Shown: positions 1 to 8,153, counted from the stretch's first letter. The stretch: 64,000 bases of DNA from Paenibacillus ferrarius (GCF_002027705.1 NZ_MBTG01000004.1:124001-188000), one strand, 5' to 3'. Program-made: numbers and translations. Notes: generated by a model not told the origin, from the sequence alone.

Positions 1-63
1 CGAATTATGATGAAACAAGCTGAAATTCGTCACAAGATGGATAAACTGATTCTCATGATATAA
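1..63 (+). CDS. possible 3' end of a gene cut by the left edge
   Basis: The first 20 codons of frame 1 read without interruption to a TAA at 61-63 and look coding (basic and hydrophobic residues, ending DKLILMI). An ATG at 7 could also begin a tiny frame, but no ribosome binding site is visible. I do not recognise the product. It may be the C-terminus of a gene that starts outside the window, or chance. Confidence 0.25.
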   Translation, partial: RIMMKQAEIRHKMDKLILMI

Positions 64-251
64 TATAATTTTCATTAGTAAATATCAAGTGCTATTTTGG
101 CTTAAAATAAGGCATACGGGGCATTCTAGCTTGTCCATGCATTGTAAGCATAACTTATCATATATATAAACGAAATATATAAATAAATCACACTTTTCTG
201 TTTCCTTCAATAGAAGAGACGTTTATAATGGAATAATGATTGTGACTGTAC

Positions 252-266
252 TGAGAATTATTCTTA
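252..266. promoter_or_regulatory. Fur/PerR-like 7-1-7 inverted repeat upstream of the ferredoxin reductase
   Basis: TGAGAAT-T-ATTCTTA is an imperfect palindrome that matches 11 of 14 informative positions of the Bacillus Fur 7-1-7 pattern (TGATAAT-N-ATTATCA). It lies between a TATAAT-like hexamer at 224-229 and the ribosome binding site at 289-296, a place where a bound repressor could block transcription. The site is seen in sequence; Fur family binding is inference. Confidence 0.35.
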
Positions 267-305
267 CTCACCATCAAAGGAACTGAATCGGAGGAGTTTA
301 TTCAA

Positions 306-1307
306 ATGAGCGAGAAAGAGACAAATCAAGACATTGTAGACATTATTGTAATTGGCGGCGGTCCTGCAGGGATGTTCGCTTCCTTCTACGCAGGGATGCG
401 TCAAGCATCCGTGAAAATTATTGAAAGTATGCCGCAGCTCGGCGGACAACTTGCAGCCTTATATCCGGAGAAATACATCTACGATGTTGCCGGCTTTCCG
501 AAAGTAACAGCGCAAGAATTAGTTAACAACCTGCTCTCCCAAATGAAACATTTCCCTATCCAAGTGTGCCTGGAAGAGAAAGTCCACCAAGTGGTGAAAA
601 GCGAAGAGCGCCTTTTCGAAGTTACGACAGACTTGGGCACGCATTACAGCCGCGCTGTGATCGTAACTGGCGGGGTTGGCGCATTCGAACCACGTCGTCT
701 GGAGCTTCCCGAAGCGGCACAGTTCGAGAAGAAGAACCTGCACTACTTCGTCAGCGATCTGAATGCTTTCGCAGGTCAAAAAGTATTGATCAGCGGCGGT
801 GGCGACTCCGCAGTTGACTGGGCTCTGATGCTTGAGCCAATCGCTGAGAAAGTAACCCTTATTCATCGCAGAGATAAATTCCGTGCCCATGAGCACAGTG
901 TTGAGAACTTGATGAATTCCAAAGTAAACGTTGTGACGCCTACCGAAATCACATCGCTTCATGGGACAGACCGCATTGAGCAAGTCACGCTCAAAGACAT
1001 CAAATCCGGTGAAGAAACCGTTCACGATGTGGATGCTGTTATCATTAACTTCGGATTCGTGTCTTCTCTTGGACCGATCTCCGAATGGGGACTTGAGATC
1101 GAGAACGGATCCATCGTTGTTGATTCCAGAATGGAAACGAACATTCCAGGTATCTTCGCAGCCGGGGATATCACAACCTATCCTGGCAAATTAAAATTGA
1201 TTGCGGTTGGCTTCGGAGAAGCACCTACAGCGATTAACAACGCCAAAGTGTATATTGACCCTACAGCTAAGCTTTCACCAGGACACAGCAGCAACCTTAA
1301 ATTTTAA
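306..1307 (+). CDS. Ferredoxin--NADP(+) reductase, TrxB-like type (YumC family)
   Basis: Flavoenzyme passing electrons between NADPH and ferredoxin or flavodoxin in the cytosol. It has the two-dinucleotide-fold layout of thioredoxin reductases: an FAD motif GGGPAG at residues 17-22, an NADPH motif [10 protein letters not shown] near 163-172 and a C-terminal FAD motif FAAGD near 284-288. The redox CxxC of true thioredoxin reductase is absent, which is the mark of the YumC-type ferredoxin reductase. Length (333 aa) is normal. The start is set by a strong CGGAGGAG at 289-296. It stands alone, with a hairpin just after the stop, and may be iron-regulated through the Fur-like box upstream. Confidence 0.92.
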   Translation: MSEKETNQDIVDIIVIGGGPAGMFASFYAGMRQASVKIIESMPQLGGQLAALYPEKYIYDVAGFPKVTAQELVNNLLSQMKHFPIQVCLEEKVHQVVKSEERLFEVTTDLGTHYSRAVIVTGGVGAFEPRRLELPEAAQFEKKNLHYFVSDLNAFAGQKVLISGGGDSAVDWALMLEPIAEKVTLIHRRDKFRAHEHSVENLMNSKVNVVTPTEITSLHGTDRIEQVTLKDIKSGEETVHDVDAVIINFGFVSSLGPISEWGLEIENGSIVVDSRMETNIPGIFAAGDITTYPGKLKLIAVGFGEAPTAINNAKVYIDPTAKLSPGHSSNLKF

Positions 1308-1323
1308 TCATTTTTCTACATAA

Positions 1324-1371
1324 AAAGGGGTATTCTATTCCTAATCCACAGATTAGGAGGAATACCCCTTT
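1324..1371 (+). promoter_or_regulatory. hairpin containing the ribosome binding site of the next gene
   Basis: Positions 1324-1346 pair with 1351-1371: an outer AAAGGGGTATTC arm and an inner TCCTAATC arm, with a two-base bulge at 1336-1337 and a CACA loop at 1347-1350. The right arm contains the Shine-Dalgarno AGGAGG (1355-1360) and the first base or two of the TTG start codon at 1370. It could be the terminator of the reductase gene (only a short T run follows) or a structure that limits translation of the zinc-ribbon gene. Confidence 0.6.
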
Positions 1372-1618
1372 GTCTTATATATGTCCGGTCTGTAATGGCC
1401 TGCAGGAAATGCATACGGAATGTCCTAACTGCTCGCAGCCTGTCAGTGATTATGGGAGATTAAGTGATTATGTCGGTCCCTATTCTCCTTATCTGGAGAT
1501 AGATGAGATTTCCTCATCCGTGGGAACAAAGATCGACCAACAGGGTGCGTGCGTCCATCTTGTCGTATGTTCCGCTTGCACGCACAGTTATACCATCCAG
1601 ATCAACTCTTCGATCTAA
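1370..1618 (+). CDS. small zinc-ribbon protein
   Basis: 82-aa protein of unknown function. It carries CPVC at residues 5-8 and CPNC at 18-21, spaced as a treble-clef or rubredoxin-like zinc ribbon, and a further CSAC at 67-70. The start is TTG, chosen because AGGAGG lies nine bases upstream and the ATG-less reading begins directly with the first Cys pair. The gene follows the ferredoxin reductase by 62 bases. Its ribosome binding site is locked in a stem, so expression may be low or conditional. Function is not assigned; metal binding is inferred from the Cys pairs. Confidence 0.65.
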   Translation: MSYICPVCNGLQEMHTECPNCSQPVSDYGRLSDYVGPYSPYLEIDEISSSVGTKIDQQGACVHLVVCSACTHSYTIQINSSI

Positions 1619-1636
1619 CTATTGCTTATCATGATC

Positions 1637-1792
1637 TTAATTGAGCGGTGTTTCATCCTTCATCAAAACATGCAGTTTCAAATTCCGTCTTTGAATTTCT
1701 GCGAGCAATAGGTCAACAAAATCAGATTCCAATCTCAAATCCAGTGCTTTGTAATAAGAGTCGATCAATGTTTCGTCGCTAATTTGTCTCAC
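1637..1792 (-). CDS. sda: Sda-type sporulation histidine kinase inhibitor
   Basis: 51-aa gene starting at GTG (1792), preceded by AAAGGTGA five to six bases upstream. The product opens RQISDETLIDSYYKALDL and continues with an acidic and Leu-rich second helix (FVDLLLAEIQRRNL). This matches the two-helix hairpin of Bacillus Sda, including the S-D-E-x-L-I-x-S-Y and E-I-x-R-R positions. Sda binds the dimerisation domain of KinA/KinB and blocks phosphorelay entry into sporulation when replication is perturbed. In B. subtilis the gene is activated directly by DnaA; here a DnaA-box cluster lies immediately upstream. The identification is from memory of the family. Confidence 0.85.
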   Translation of the reverse strand: MRQISDETLIDSYYKALDLRLESDFVDLLLAEIQRRNLKLHVLMKDETPLN

Positions 1793-1860
1793 TGAAATCA
1801 CCTTTATTCTATAATTTGTAATTATATTATCACGGGGGAAAAATTAGAACAAGCGTTCCG

Positions 1861-2049
1861 TTATCCACAGAAGATTGTGCATATCCTGTGGGTAGATTGT
1901 TGATATGTCTCATAATCTCTTTAAATGCATAGGGTATAATGTGTATAAAGTTATGCACATACTGGATATCCCCAAATGCGATAAAAAAAAGTGATCACTT
2001 TTCCCGAATTTATTTACCCTCACTTAACATTCCCTTAAGGTTGTTCACA
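1861..2049. promoter_or_regulatory. cluster of DnaA boxes upstream of sda
   Basis: Three exact matches to TTATNCACA: TTATCCACA at 1861-1869 (plus), TTATACACA at 1940-1948 (minus strand) and TTATGCACA at 1951-1959 (plus). One-mismatch or looser matches are ATATGCACA at 1876-1884 (minus), CTACCCACA at 1887-1895 (minus) and TTGTTCACA at 2041-2049 (plus). They occupy the 340-bp gap (1793-2132) between sda and the divergent 53-codon gene. DnaA binding upstream of sda is known in B. subtilis; binding here is inferred. Confidence 0.75.
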
Positions 2050-2132
2050 AATTTGAAAAGAAATTTTAATCGTCATTTAACATTCATCGCATACAATACT
2101 AGTAGAAAGACAAAACAAGGAGTGAAACAAAC

Positions 2133-2294
2133 ATGCTCGTCTATGACATCGTAGTTAACGGAGAAATTAAAGAAACGATTAAGCCTCGTAAAAATCGCTT
2201 GAAAGAGATCTACAGCTTTATGTTGGAGCAAAGCAAACTTATGAAAGTTAAATATGGTGAAAATGTTAAAATTAAAGGCCGCATGGTGTATTAG
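2133..2294 (+). CDS. small basic protein of unknown function (53 aa)
   Basis: ATG at 2133 with AAGGAG at 2117-2122 and a clean frame to TAG at 2292-2294. The product (starting MLVYDIVVNGEIKETIKPRK) is Lys-rich and looks like a beta-strand pair, a helix and a beta-strand pair. The stop codon sits inside a terminator. I do not recognise a named family, but the signals on both sides make it a convincing gene. It faces sda across the DnaA-box cluster, so its promoter could respond to DnaA. Confidence 0.65.
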   Translation: MLVYDIVVNGEIKETIKPRKNRLKEIYSFMLEQSKLMKVKYGENVKIKGRMVY

Positions 2295-2332
2295 GATTAG
2301 CTTCCTAACTTCACTAGCGGCCCTTTTTTTGC
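2273..2332 (+). terminator. rho-independent terminator of the 53-aa gene
   Basis: AAAGGCCGC around 2275-2284 pairs with GCGGCCCTTT around 2318-2328, with a long inner arm, and a run of T follows. The stem includes the last codons of the gene. Confidence 0.7.
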
Positions 2333-2342
2333 TGGAATCACA

Positions 2343-3023
2343 TTAAACAATTCCTTTCCGATGAAGAACAGTTAACAAACGATAAAAATCGTAGCTGCCA
2401 TGGTCCGGCGTGTCGATCAATCCCGCTTTGACAGCTGCCTCTACAGCAGCCTCGGCCCATTGCGGTATGGCTTCCAAGGCCATTTGCCCCTCTAATGCGG
2501 CAACTCTATTTTGCAGTGCAGTTAATTGCGCTTGCAGCTCTTCGAGCATATTCGTAACCTCCTCATCATAGCGAGTCAAATTGTTCGCTTGTATAATCGA
2601 ATTCATCTTAGCTGCATAGGCGGGATCAGTAGCATAGCCGCTGTTTTGCAGTGCTAACGTCTGCTCACCTGGATCCCTTGCTGCTCGAACACCGGCATAC
2701 CTGGCCGCCTGAAAAAAGAGATCTTGATCACGAAACCCCAACTCAATCGAAGAGTACGCCCGAAAGTCACCAGGCACATTATCAACCCTTGTTCCATCGA
2801 TGACTTCCCAAGTCACAGCGGAAACTCGATCACCTTGCCAATAAGGCGTCAGTATCCCGCTGCCCACTTTATAACCGACCAGATTATTCCACGCATTCAC
2901 CTTCCCACCCGTCTCCAAAATCGCCTGCGCGATTCGCACCGATGGATAAATAGCGGAACCCTCCATGCGCAGCTTCACTGCAATCGGCGCCACGAGATCA
3001 ATAAATGCCTCTCTTGTTGCCAT
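2343..3023 (-). CDS. Glucosaminidase-domain protein (GH73, LytG/FlgJ type)
   Basis: Peptidoglycan N-acetylglucosaminidase candidate. Residues 1-150 form a GH73-like domain: QAILETGGK carries the expected catalytic Glu, followed by NNLVGYK, WEVIDG and the YATDPAYAAK region typical of the family. Residues ~158-182 are a Leu/Gln coiled coil, then a C-terminal segment (PQWAEAAVEAAVKAGLIDTP) like a half SLH or prophage-hydrolase tail. No signal peptide is visible, as in phage-type or holin-dependent hydrolases. The start ATG at 3023 follows a near-perfect AAGGAGGTGATC. 226 aa; it could be a domesticated phage lysin. Confidence 0.8.
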   Translation of the reverse strand: MATREAFIDLVAPIAVKLRMEGSAIYPSVRIAQAILETGGKVNAWNNLVGYKVGSGILTPYWQGDRVSAVTWEVIDGTRVDNVPGDFRAYSSIELGFRDQDLFFQAARYAGVRAARDPGEQTLALQNSGYATDPAYAAKMNSIIQANNLTRYDEEVTNMLEELQAQLTALQNRVAALEGQMALEAIPQWAEAAVEAAVKAGLIDTPDHGSYDFYRLLTVLHRKGIV

Positions 3024-3112
3024 GTGATCACCTCCTTCTAGCTTGCTAGCATTTCCTTTCTATGTATTCTATTCTTGTGCCAGCTTAAAAGGTTCATCTA
3101 AAGACACAAAAA

Positions 3113-3147
3113 GGCAAAAAAAGCATCCAGTTTATTAAACTGAATCC
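3113..3147 (-). terminator. terminator of the 83-aa membrane protein gene
   Basis: On the minus strand GGATTCAGTTTA pairs with TAAACTGGATGC and runs into seven T, downstream of the gene that stops at 3188. Confidence 0.6.
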
Positions 3148-3187
3148 TTTTCCATTGTCATTACTTAAAATCCCTCAAAACTAGCAC

Positions 3188-3439
3188 CTATTGTCTAACG
3201 ATTGAATAGATATACACAAAACTAGCAAACAAAAAAACGATAAAATTTATCAAGCTTATTCTTCTCTTATTTTCTTTATATTCAGAGATACTTAAAAATA
3301 AAAAAAGCAGACTTATAAGCAGCACCGTCGTATTGCTGTTGCCTTTAAATGGATTCGTCAGGACCATACTAGCATTAATAATTAGACCTATCGTTATTAA
3401 TAAACTAACAACTCGAAATCCGTTCATTCTTTTCAACAT
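3188..3439 (-). CDS. small membrane protein, possibly DUF3953/YczI type
   Basis: 83 aa with three hydrophobic segments (about residues 9-28, 38-51 and 63-81) separated by a Lys/Arg/Glu loop (SEYKENKRR). Size and layout resemble the small YczI/DUF3953 membrane proteins of Bacilli, but this is only a resemblance. It has its own terminator and a weak upstream context. The base composition is AT-rich like the next few genes. Function unknown. Confidence 0.5.
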   Translation of the reverse strand: MLKRMNGFRVVSLLITIGLIINASMVLTNPFKGNSNTTVLLISLLFLFLSISEYKENKRRISLINFIVFLFASFVYIYSIVRQ

Positions 3440-3559
3440 AGATAACAGTCCTCACTTCCACCTCTTATAACCCCTTTATATTCCATATCATCCATTATAT
3501 CATTAATTACAGTTTCTAGTTGGGAATGCACTCAATAAACTTTTCGACCTCATCCTATT

Positions 3560-4015
3560 TTAATTAAATTCCTCAGCAACTTTCTTAATATACATGTTCC
3601 TTTTTATAAGAAACCCCTTCATGTAGCGTTGTAAGAAAAGTACATCCGCAAGCTTCCCTAACCAGCCCATAGGCGAGGTGTAATCAAATACATCAATCAT
3701 CTGGGTACCGTTCTCTGTCGTATAGAACTCATGTGTATGCCTAAACCTCTTGAAGGCACCACGAACCTGCTCATCGACGAAGCGAAGAGGATAGTCCATT
3801 TCAGTTATCTTAGCTGTTAGACGCTGCTTAACGCCAAAATGAACGGCCTCCCAGGTAACGGTTTGACCGCATTCAATTAAGCCGCTTGTCACGCCTCCAA
3901 CTGCTCTTTCATTAGTTTGGGATGTTGATTGTGCGTGGATATCAATGCTTCTAGCCATGTCGAAGCAAGTTTCGATGGGGGCATGGATGTGGAGTTCTGT
4001 TTTGATGATTGGCAT
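3560..4015 (-). CDS. SRPBCC-family protein
   Basis: 151 aa with the START/Bet v1-like layout: a first strand with HIHAPIETCFDMARSIDIH, central strands, the FRHTHEFYTTENGTQMIDVFDYTSPMGWLGK region and a C-terminal helix ending in KKVAEEF. Members bind small hydrophobic ligands, and many unstudied Bacillota members resemble cell-division-inhibitor SulA-like annotations. No partner gene points to a ligand. The start at 4015 (MPIIKTELHI) fits the domain boundary. Family is confident; role is unknown. Confidence 0.75.
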   Translation of the reverse strand: MPIIKTELHIHAPIETCFDMARSIDIHAQSTSQTNERAVGGVTSGLIECGQTVTWEAVHFGVKQRLTAKITEMDYPLRFVDEQVRGAFKRFRHTHEFYTTENGTQMIDVFDYTSPMGWLGKLADVLFLQRYMKGFLIKRNMYIKKVAEEFN

Positions 4016-4063
4016 ACAGGCTCACTTTCTAATCATGCTTATTTAGTCTTATTATAAATGAAA

Positions 4064-4100
4064 AAAAACGGATCACCAATGTATTGGAGACCCGTTTTTG
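4064..4100 (-). terminator. terminator of the SLH protein gene
   Basis: Minus strand AAAACGGGTCTCC and the downstream GGTGATCCGTTTT pair around an ATACATT loop, then a T run. It lies just after the stop at 4104. Confidence 0.6.
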
Positions 4101-4103
4101 AAG

Positions 4104-6071
4104 TTACTTATTATAGTATACAACGCCTGTAACTGTGCTTGTTTTTCCATAGCTGTTAGAAGCAACGATCTTAAATGGATTAGTACCTACCTGCAGTCTG
4201 ATATCCTCCGAGAAAGATCCGTCATAGCTTGTGACGTATATTTTACGGTCATTCAAAAAGATCGTTGGCTTGTTGTCATTCTTATCCGTCACTGTACCCG
4301 AAATGGTAACTGTAGAAAGCGATGTGTTTACTGGATAATAGTTAAGTTTAATCACTGGTGCCGCGATTTCAAAAATAATTCTTTTGGTAATCGTGGTAGT
4401 CTTCCCGTTATTGTTTGAAGCTGTAATGGTAAACGTATTTTCCCCTTCTTCCAGTTTGAAGTCCTCGGAAAAAGTGCCATTGTAAGAAGACAAGTATACA
4501 TTCTTATTGTTGATCATTACCGTTGGATTGTTGTCATTTTTATCTTTAACTGTTCCCGTAATGGTAACCGTTTTAGCCGTTGACTTTTCAGGCAAAGTAT
4601 TGATAGTAATTGCAGGTCCACCAACATTAAGCGTTATTTTCCTAACAACGGTCGTAATCTTGCCAAGTTTATTTTCCGATTTAAAAGTAAGTGTGTTTTC
4701 ACCCTCTACCAGCTTCACTTCCTCTGAAAATTCCCCGTTATAACTGGACACATACAGTTTTTTATCGTTAAGGTATACGGTTGGATTGTTGTCATTGATA
4801 TCTTTAACGGACCCCGAAATCGTGATAGAATCCTTCTGCGTTGTCTCTGGGATTGCATTCACTTTCAGGATTGCTCCATCAACACTGAATGTCACTTTTT
4901 TGGTAATGACGGTCTCTTTATCGGCCTTGTTTTTCGCTTTAATCGTGAGTGTATTTTCACCTTGCTGCAATTTCACTTCTTCAGAGAAATCACTGCTGTA
5001 GCTAGAAAGATAAGCTTTTTTCCCATTTACATATACGGTAGGTTTGTCATCATTTACATCTGTGACCTTTCCAGACACTGTAATATGGTCAACATTGACT
5101 GTTTCTTCAATATCATCAAGTTTAAGGACCGGACCACTGGTTTTGTAGGTAATGCTTTTTTTGACAGTCCTCGTTTTACCGCTTGGCAGCTTGGCAACGA
5201 TGGTCACATCCTGCTTACCCTCTTCATTTAGTTTAAAGCCTTCTTTAAAAGTACCGTTATCTGTGGGGATAACTGTTCCATTGATAGACACCTTCGCATC
5301 ACGATGCGTTGTACCGGAAACATAATAAGTGCCATTTTCCGTCGTTTCAGGCATGCTTACTTTTAACTCTGGTCCATCTGACTGATCTTGAGCCGAAGAT
5401 TTAATTACGCGGTATAGCAGCGTCGCTACCTCAGCACGTGTGATTGGATTTTCTGGACGGAACGTACCGTCCTCGTAACCGCTGATTAACTTTTTTTCTG
5501 TCGCGATGGCAACATAATCCCGAATACCATAGGAAATATCCGCCGCGTCATAAAATTGATGTGAAAGGATATCCGCATTTTGAAGATCAGCCGAAGAATA
5601 GCCTAGTACCTTCACTAAAGCGACGGCAACATCCTCCCGGGTTGCTTTGGTTTCCGGACTGAAGAAAGGTATGCCCTTAGGAGGGAAATATCCGGTCATA
5701 AACTCCTTAGTGGACTCCACATAGGAATAAGACCATTTATCTCGAGTTACATCGGAATAGGACGGAGTCCCCGGATTCTCCAAGTTCAGAGAGAAAGTTA
5801 GCGCGATAAGCTTGGCAAACTCTTCACGAGTAATCGATTTTTCCGGTTTAAAGGAAGAGTCCTCATAACCGCCGATGATTCCTTTTCGCGCCATATCATA
5901 GATGGCATCATTGGCCCAGTGGTTTTTTACATCCACGAATATTATGTTCTGATTGATTACACCCCCGTTAACTGCTTGGTTCTGAAGAACATTTTCAGCA
6001 TAAACGAAAGAGGTAGAAGAAATTAAAGTAAAGACTAATAGGGCACATAACCATTTGCTCAGTGTTTTCAA
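4104..6071 (-). CDS. SLH-domain surface protein with five Ig-like repeats
   Basis: 655-aa exported protein. A Sec signal peptide covers residues 1-25 (ending SFVYA). Three S-layer-homology domains follow at about 46-96, 104-158 and 168-222, each ending in TRE or TRA motifs that bind pyruvylated wall polymer. Residues ~230-655 hold five tandem repeats of about 85 aa, each with a TVTISGTVxDxNDN-like core, a SSYxxxFSE segment and a GENTLT turn, matching glucodextranase-B or Ig-like repeats. No catalytic domain is present, so it is likely structural or adhesive. The last four repeats are the most alike, which suggests recent internal duplication. It is followed by its own terminator. Confidence 0.85.
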   Translation of the reverse strand: MKTLSKWLCALLVFTLISSTSFVYAENVLQNQAVNGGVINQNIIFVDVKNHWANDAIYDMARKGIIGGYEDSSFKPEKSITREEFAKLIALTFSLNLENPGTPSYSDVTRDKWSYSYVESTKEFMTGYFPPKGIPFFSPETKATREDVAVALVKVLGYSSADLQNADILSHQFYDAADISYGIRDYVAIATEKKLISGYEDGTFRPENPITRAEVATLLYRVIKSSAQDQSDGPELKVSMPETTENGTYYVSGTTHRDAKVSINGTVIPTDNGTFKEGFKLNEEGKQDVTIVAKLPSGKTRTVKKSITYKTSGPVLKLDDIEETVNVDHITVSGKVTDVNDDKPTVYVNGKKAYLSSYSSDFSEEVKLQQGENTLTIKAKNKADKETVITKKVTFSVDGAILKVNAIPETTQKDSITISGSVKDINDNNPTVYLNDKKLYVSSYNGEFSEEVKLVEGENTLTFKSENKLGKITTVVRKITLNVGGPAITINTLPEKSTAKTVTITGTVKDKNDNNPTVMINNKNVYLSSYNGTFSEDFKLEEGENTFTITASNNNGKTTTITKRIIFEIAAPVIKLNYYPVNTSLSTVTISGTVTDKNDNKPTIFLNDRKIYVTSYDGSFSEDIRLQVGTNPFKIVASNSYGKTSTVTGVVYYNK

Positions 6072-6259
6072 AATGAGGTTCCTACTTTCTATGAAGATAT
6101 TTCACTGTCCTACTAGAAGATTAGCTGTGACTTTTGGACTAGTGCAGTTGTATTTATTCGACAAGAAATATGAATCCCCTCTTTTTGGAAAATAGCCTAT
6201 ACCGCAGCATACATAAAATAGGAATCATCCTACCAACTTCGAGGTTTTCATCTGCAATC

Positions 6260-6664
6260 TTATTTCATCTTGCTATTGATCTCATGTAACAACTGAATGA
6301 TTTGGGAGAAACCAAAAATAAATGCGGCACTAGTGATACCGCTCCCCCACCAAATAAAAGCAGCAGACCATCTGAAACTGCTGCTATACGTTTCATTTCC
6401 AGCAGAATAGCCAAGAATTAATGCGACTATAAGTTCTATGCAGGCAATAGCTATTAAGATACTTACTATTATGCTTGCAAAATTTCTTTTCTCATAAGAC
6501 ATAGAAGACTTAGGGTTTCTCACAAAATCTGGCTTCCCATAGAAGTTCATTCTCTCTCTACTTTGTTTTTCTTTTTGCTCTGATAAATGGATTTGGCATA
6601 GCCCTATCTCGATAGGCTGATTTTCACAACCATCAACTGAGCATGCTGAATTAGCTAACGACAT
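6260..6664 (-). CDS. hypothetical two-TM protein with N-terminal Cys/His motif
   Basis: 134 aa. The N-terminus has CSVDGCENQPIEIGLCQIHL, four potential ligands (C-x4-C-x8-C-x2-H) for a small zinc knuckle, then a basic linker and two transmembrane segments near residues 68-88 and 102-122. I do not recognise the family. It sits in an AT-rich run of lineage-specific genes and is alone on its transcript as far as can be seen. A membrane-anchored zinc protein is the most that can be inferred. Confidence 0.5.
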   Translation of the reverse strand: MSLANSACSVDGCENQPIEIGLCQIHLSEQKEKQSRERMNFYGKPDFVRNPKSSMSYEKRNFASIIVSILIAIACIELIVALILGYSAGNETYSSSFRWSAAFIWWGSGITSAAFIFGFSQIIQLLHEINSKMK

Positions 6665-7086
6665 TCTCTCACCTCTTCATAATTATAAAAGATTGACAAA
6701 AAGTGCATCATTTTTTCCTTTTTATACAAACAACAGCACTTTAGAACTATGTAATACTGGATTACATTGGTATAGGATCCATTATATAAGGATATGGAAC
6801 TACTTGGAAAGAGCTTGAAGAGGAGTTTTTAAATCTCATGCAGATAAACATCTTGAATTCACTAGATGGTGGAATAACTAAAACAGTCAAGTTAGGTGTA
6901 AACAGATGAATCAAATGGTTTATAAGACATTAGAAAGCTTAAAAGTGCGTATAGCTATGTACCTGATTCTGAATGAAAGGGCTACCCTAAATGGATAGCC
7001 TATCGCTCCTTATGTAATAAAATTGCTGTTTTATGATTATGTAATTAGTAACTATTCACTTCATAACGTAGTGTGGAAATGTGTAT
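6665..7086. other. gene-free stretch with a possible gene relic
   Basis: No gene with start and ribosome binding site is visible. On the plus strand 6790-6909 reads as about 39 sense codons (GYGTTWKELEEEFLNL...) with no initiation codon upstream, which looks like a decayed fragment. A weak minus-strand terminator occupies 6977-7001. Confidence 0.3.
6977..7001 (-). terminator. weak terminator after the 230-aa membrane protein gene
   Basis: Minus strand GGCTATCC pairs with GGGTAGCC around an ATTTA loop and leads into CTTTCATT. It lies about 85 bases beyond the stop at 7087. Confidence 0.4.
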
Positions 7087-7779
7087 TCAGTTAAACTCAA
7101 TATCAAGGGCCACGTTTTCAATACTTCCCGATCCATTAAACTGACTTATCTGTTTAAATTTGAAATAGATTCCCATGTTCAGCTTTGAGCGTGGTGATAA
7201 TTGTATACTCACTGGTTCTAGTTCAATTCCTTCAAAGGACTCTTTCATGTCTTTCCAATAGTTCGTCTTTGCGATATTAGGAATAACTGATATGACCATA
7301 GATTTGCCGCTGTAGTTCACTAACGTTAAATTACAAGACATACTACCTAAGGTTTCTGGATTTGAGTGAAAGGTACATTTGCTCTTCTTCTGGTAATAGG
7401 TTATGGCATCCAACCCCGAAGAATTAAATTTTATCAAATACATCATTTTATCAGTAACTGTGGGGTATACAAAGATAAAAGCAATAACGATGAAAATCAG
7501 TCGTCTCATGAATGAGGGGTACACATTGTTCAGGTAGAATCTACTGTATTTATATCCAATCAAAAATAGTGGTAATCCAATAAACATCGTATAGTGGATA
7601 TTGATACCTGGTTCATACTCGTTTGACCAAGTAGGGATTCCAAGTTTGATTAAACATGAATCAGCGAGCGAATACCCCAAATGATGATTCAATGTAAAAA
7701 CTAATGAAAATAGAATTAGCAGTAAAAATGCGAACCCTTTTATTACTTGGCGCTCCTTTTTGTTGACACTTATTTTCAT
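7087..7779 (-). CDS. hypothetical membrane protein
   Basis: 230 aa with three hydrophobic segments (about residues 14-36, 64-80 and 90-112), followed by a ~110-aa soluble C-terminal part rich in beta-forming residues with a single Cys pair (CTFHSNPETLGSMSC), which could form a disulfide outside the cell. I do not recognise the family. The ribosome binding site is weak. Neighbouring genes are also lineage-specific. The 374-bp gap upstream (7780-8153) holds only the terminator of the next gene; nothing else was seen. Confidence 0.5.
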   Translation of the reverse strand: MKISVNKKERQVIKGFAFLLLILFSLVFTLNHHLGYSLADSCLIKLGIPTWSNEYEPGINIHYTMFIGLPLFLIGYKYSRFYLNNVYPSFMRRLIFIVIAFIFVYPTVTDKMMYLIKFNSSGLDAITYYQKKSKCTFHSNPETLGSMSCNLTLVNYSGKSMVISVIPNIAKTNYWKDMKESFEGIELEPVSIQLSPRSKLNMGIYFKFKQISQFNGSGSIENVALDIEFN

Positions 7780-8047
7780 CCATCAACCCACTCTCAACAT
7801 AAAATCGTGCTCCGCTTGAACAAACGCAATAAATAGCTCTTTTTTCCAATGAGTTATCGCCCAAAAACTAAGTAATCGCAAAAAGAACTTGCATTAAACA
7901 AATGAGTTATTTTCCTTTTTATTCCTATTGTACCATCTGACGTATAGTATAGTTGAGAATTTATCGTTCAAACTGATTTTGAGGCCGAATAAAAGCAACA
8001 ATTAGGCGAATGCAGATAGTCCACTCTTCTTTCCTTCTTTTTAAGCA

Positions 8048-8083
8048 CAAAAAAAACCTCCCACACCAAGCATGGAAGGTTCA
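8048..8083 (-). terminator. terminator of the IscA/ErpA-type gene
   Basis: Minus strand GAACCTTCC pairs with GGGAGGTT around ATGCTTGGTGT and is followed by eight T. Confidence 0.7.
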
Positions 8084-8153
8084 AAATCAGCAACCTAGAA
8101 TCGTATTCTATGGTTGTGTTCATTCAATTCACTTAAAAACACCCAAACCCCAA

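Noticed and set aside
519..1025. 168-codon frame opposite the ferredoxin reductase
   Set aside because: Antisense of a clear gene; no ribosome binding site and no recognisable motif.
6906..6998. short plus-strand frame of about 30 codons
   Set aside because: No ribosome binding site, and its end forms part of the weak terminator on the other strand.
7661..7864. 67-codon minus-strand frame with CVCSSG
   Set aside because: It overlaps the start of the 230-aa membrane protein in another frame and has no ribosome binding site; the Cys pair alone is not enough.
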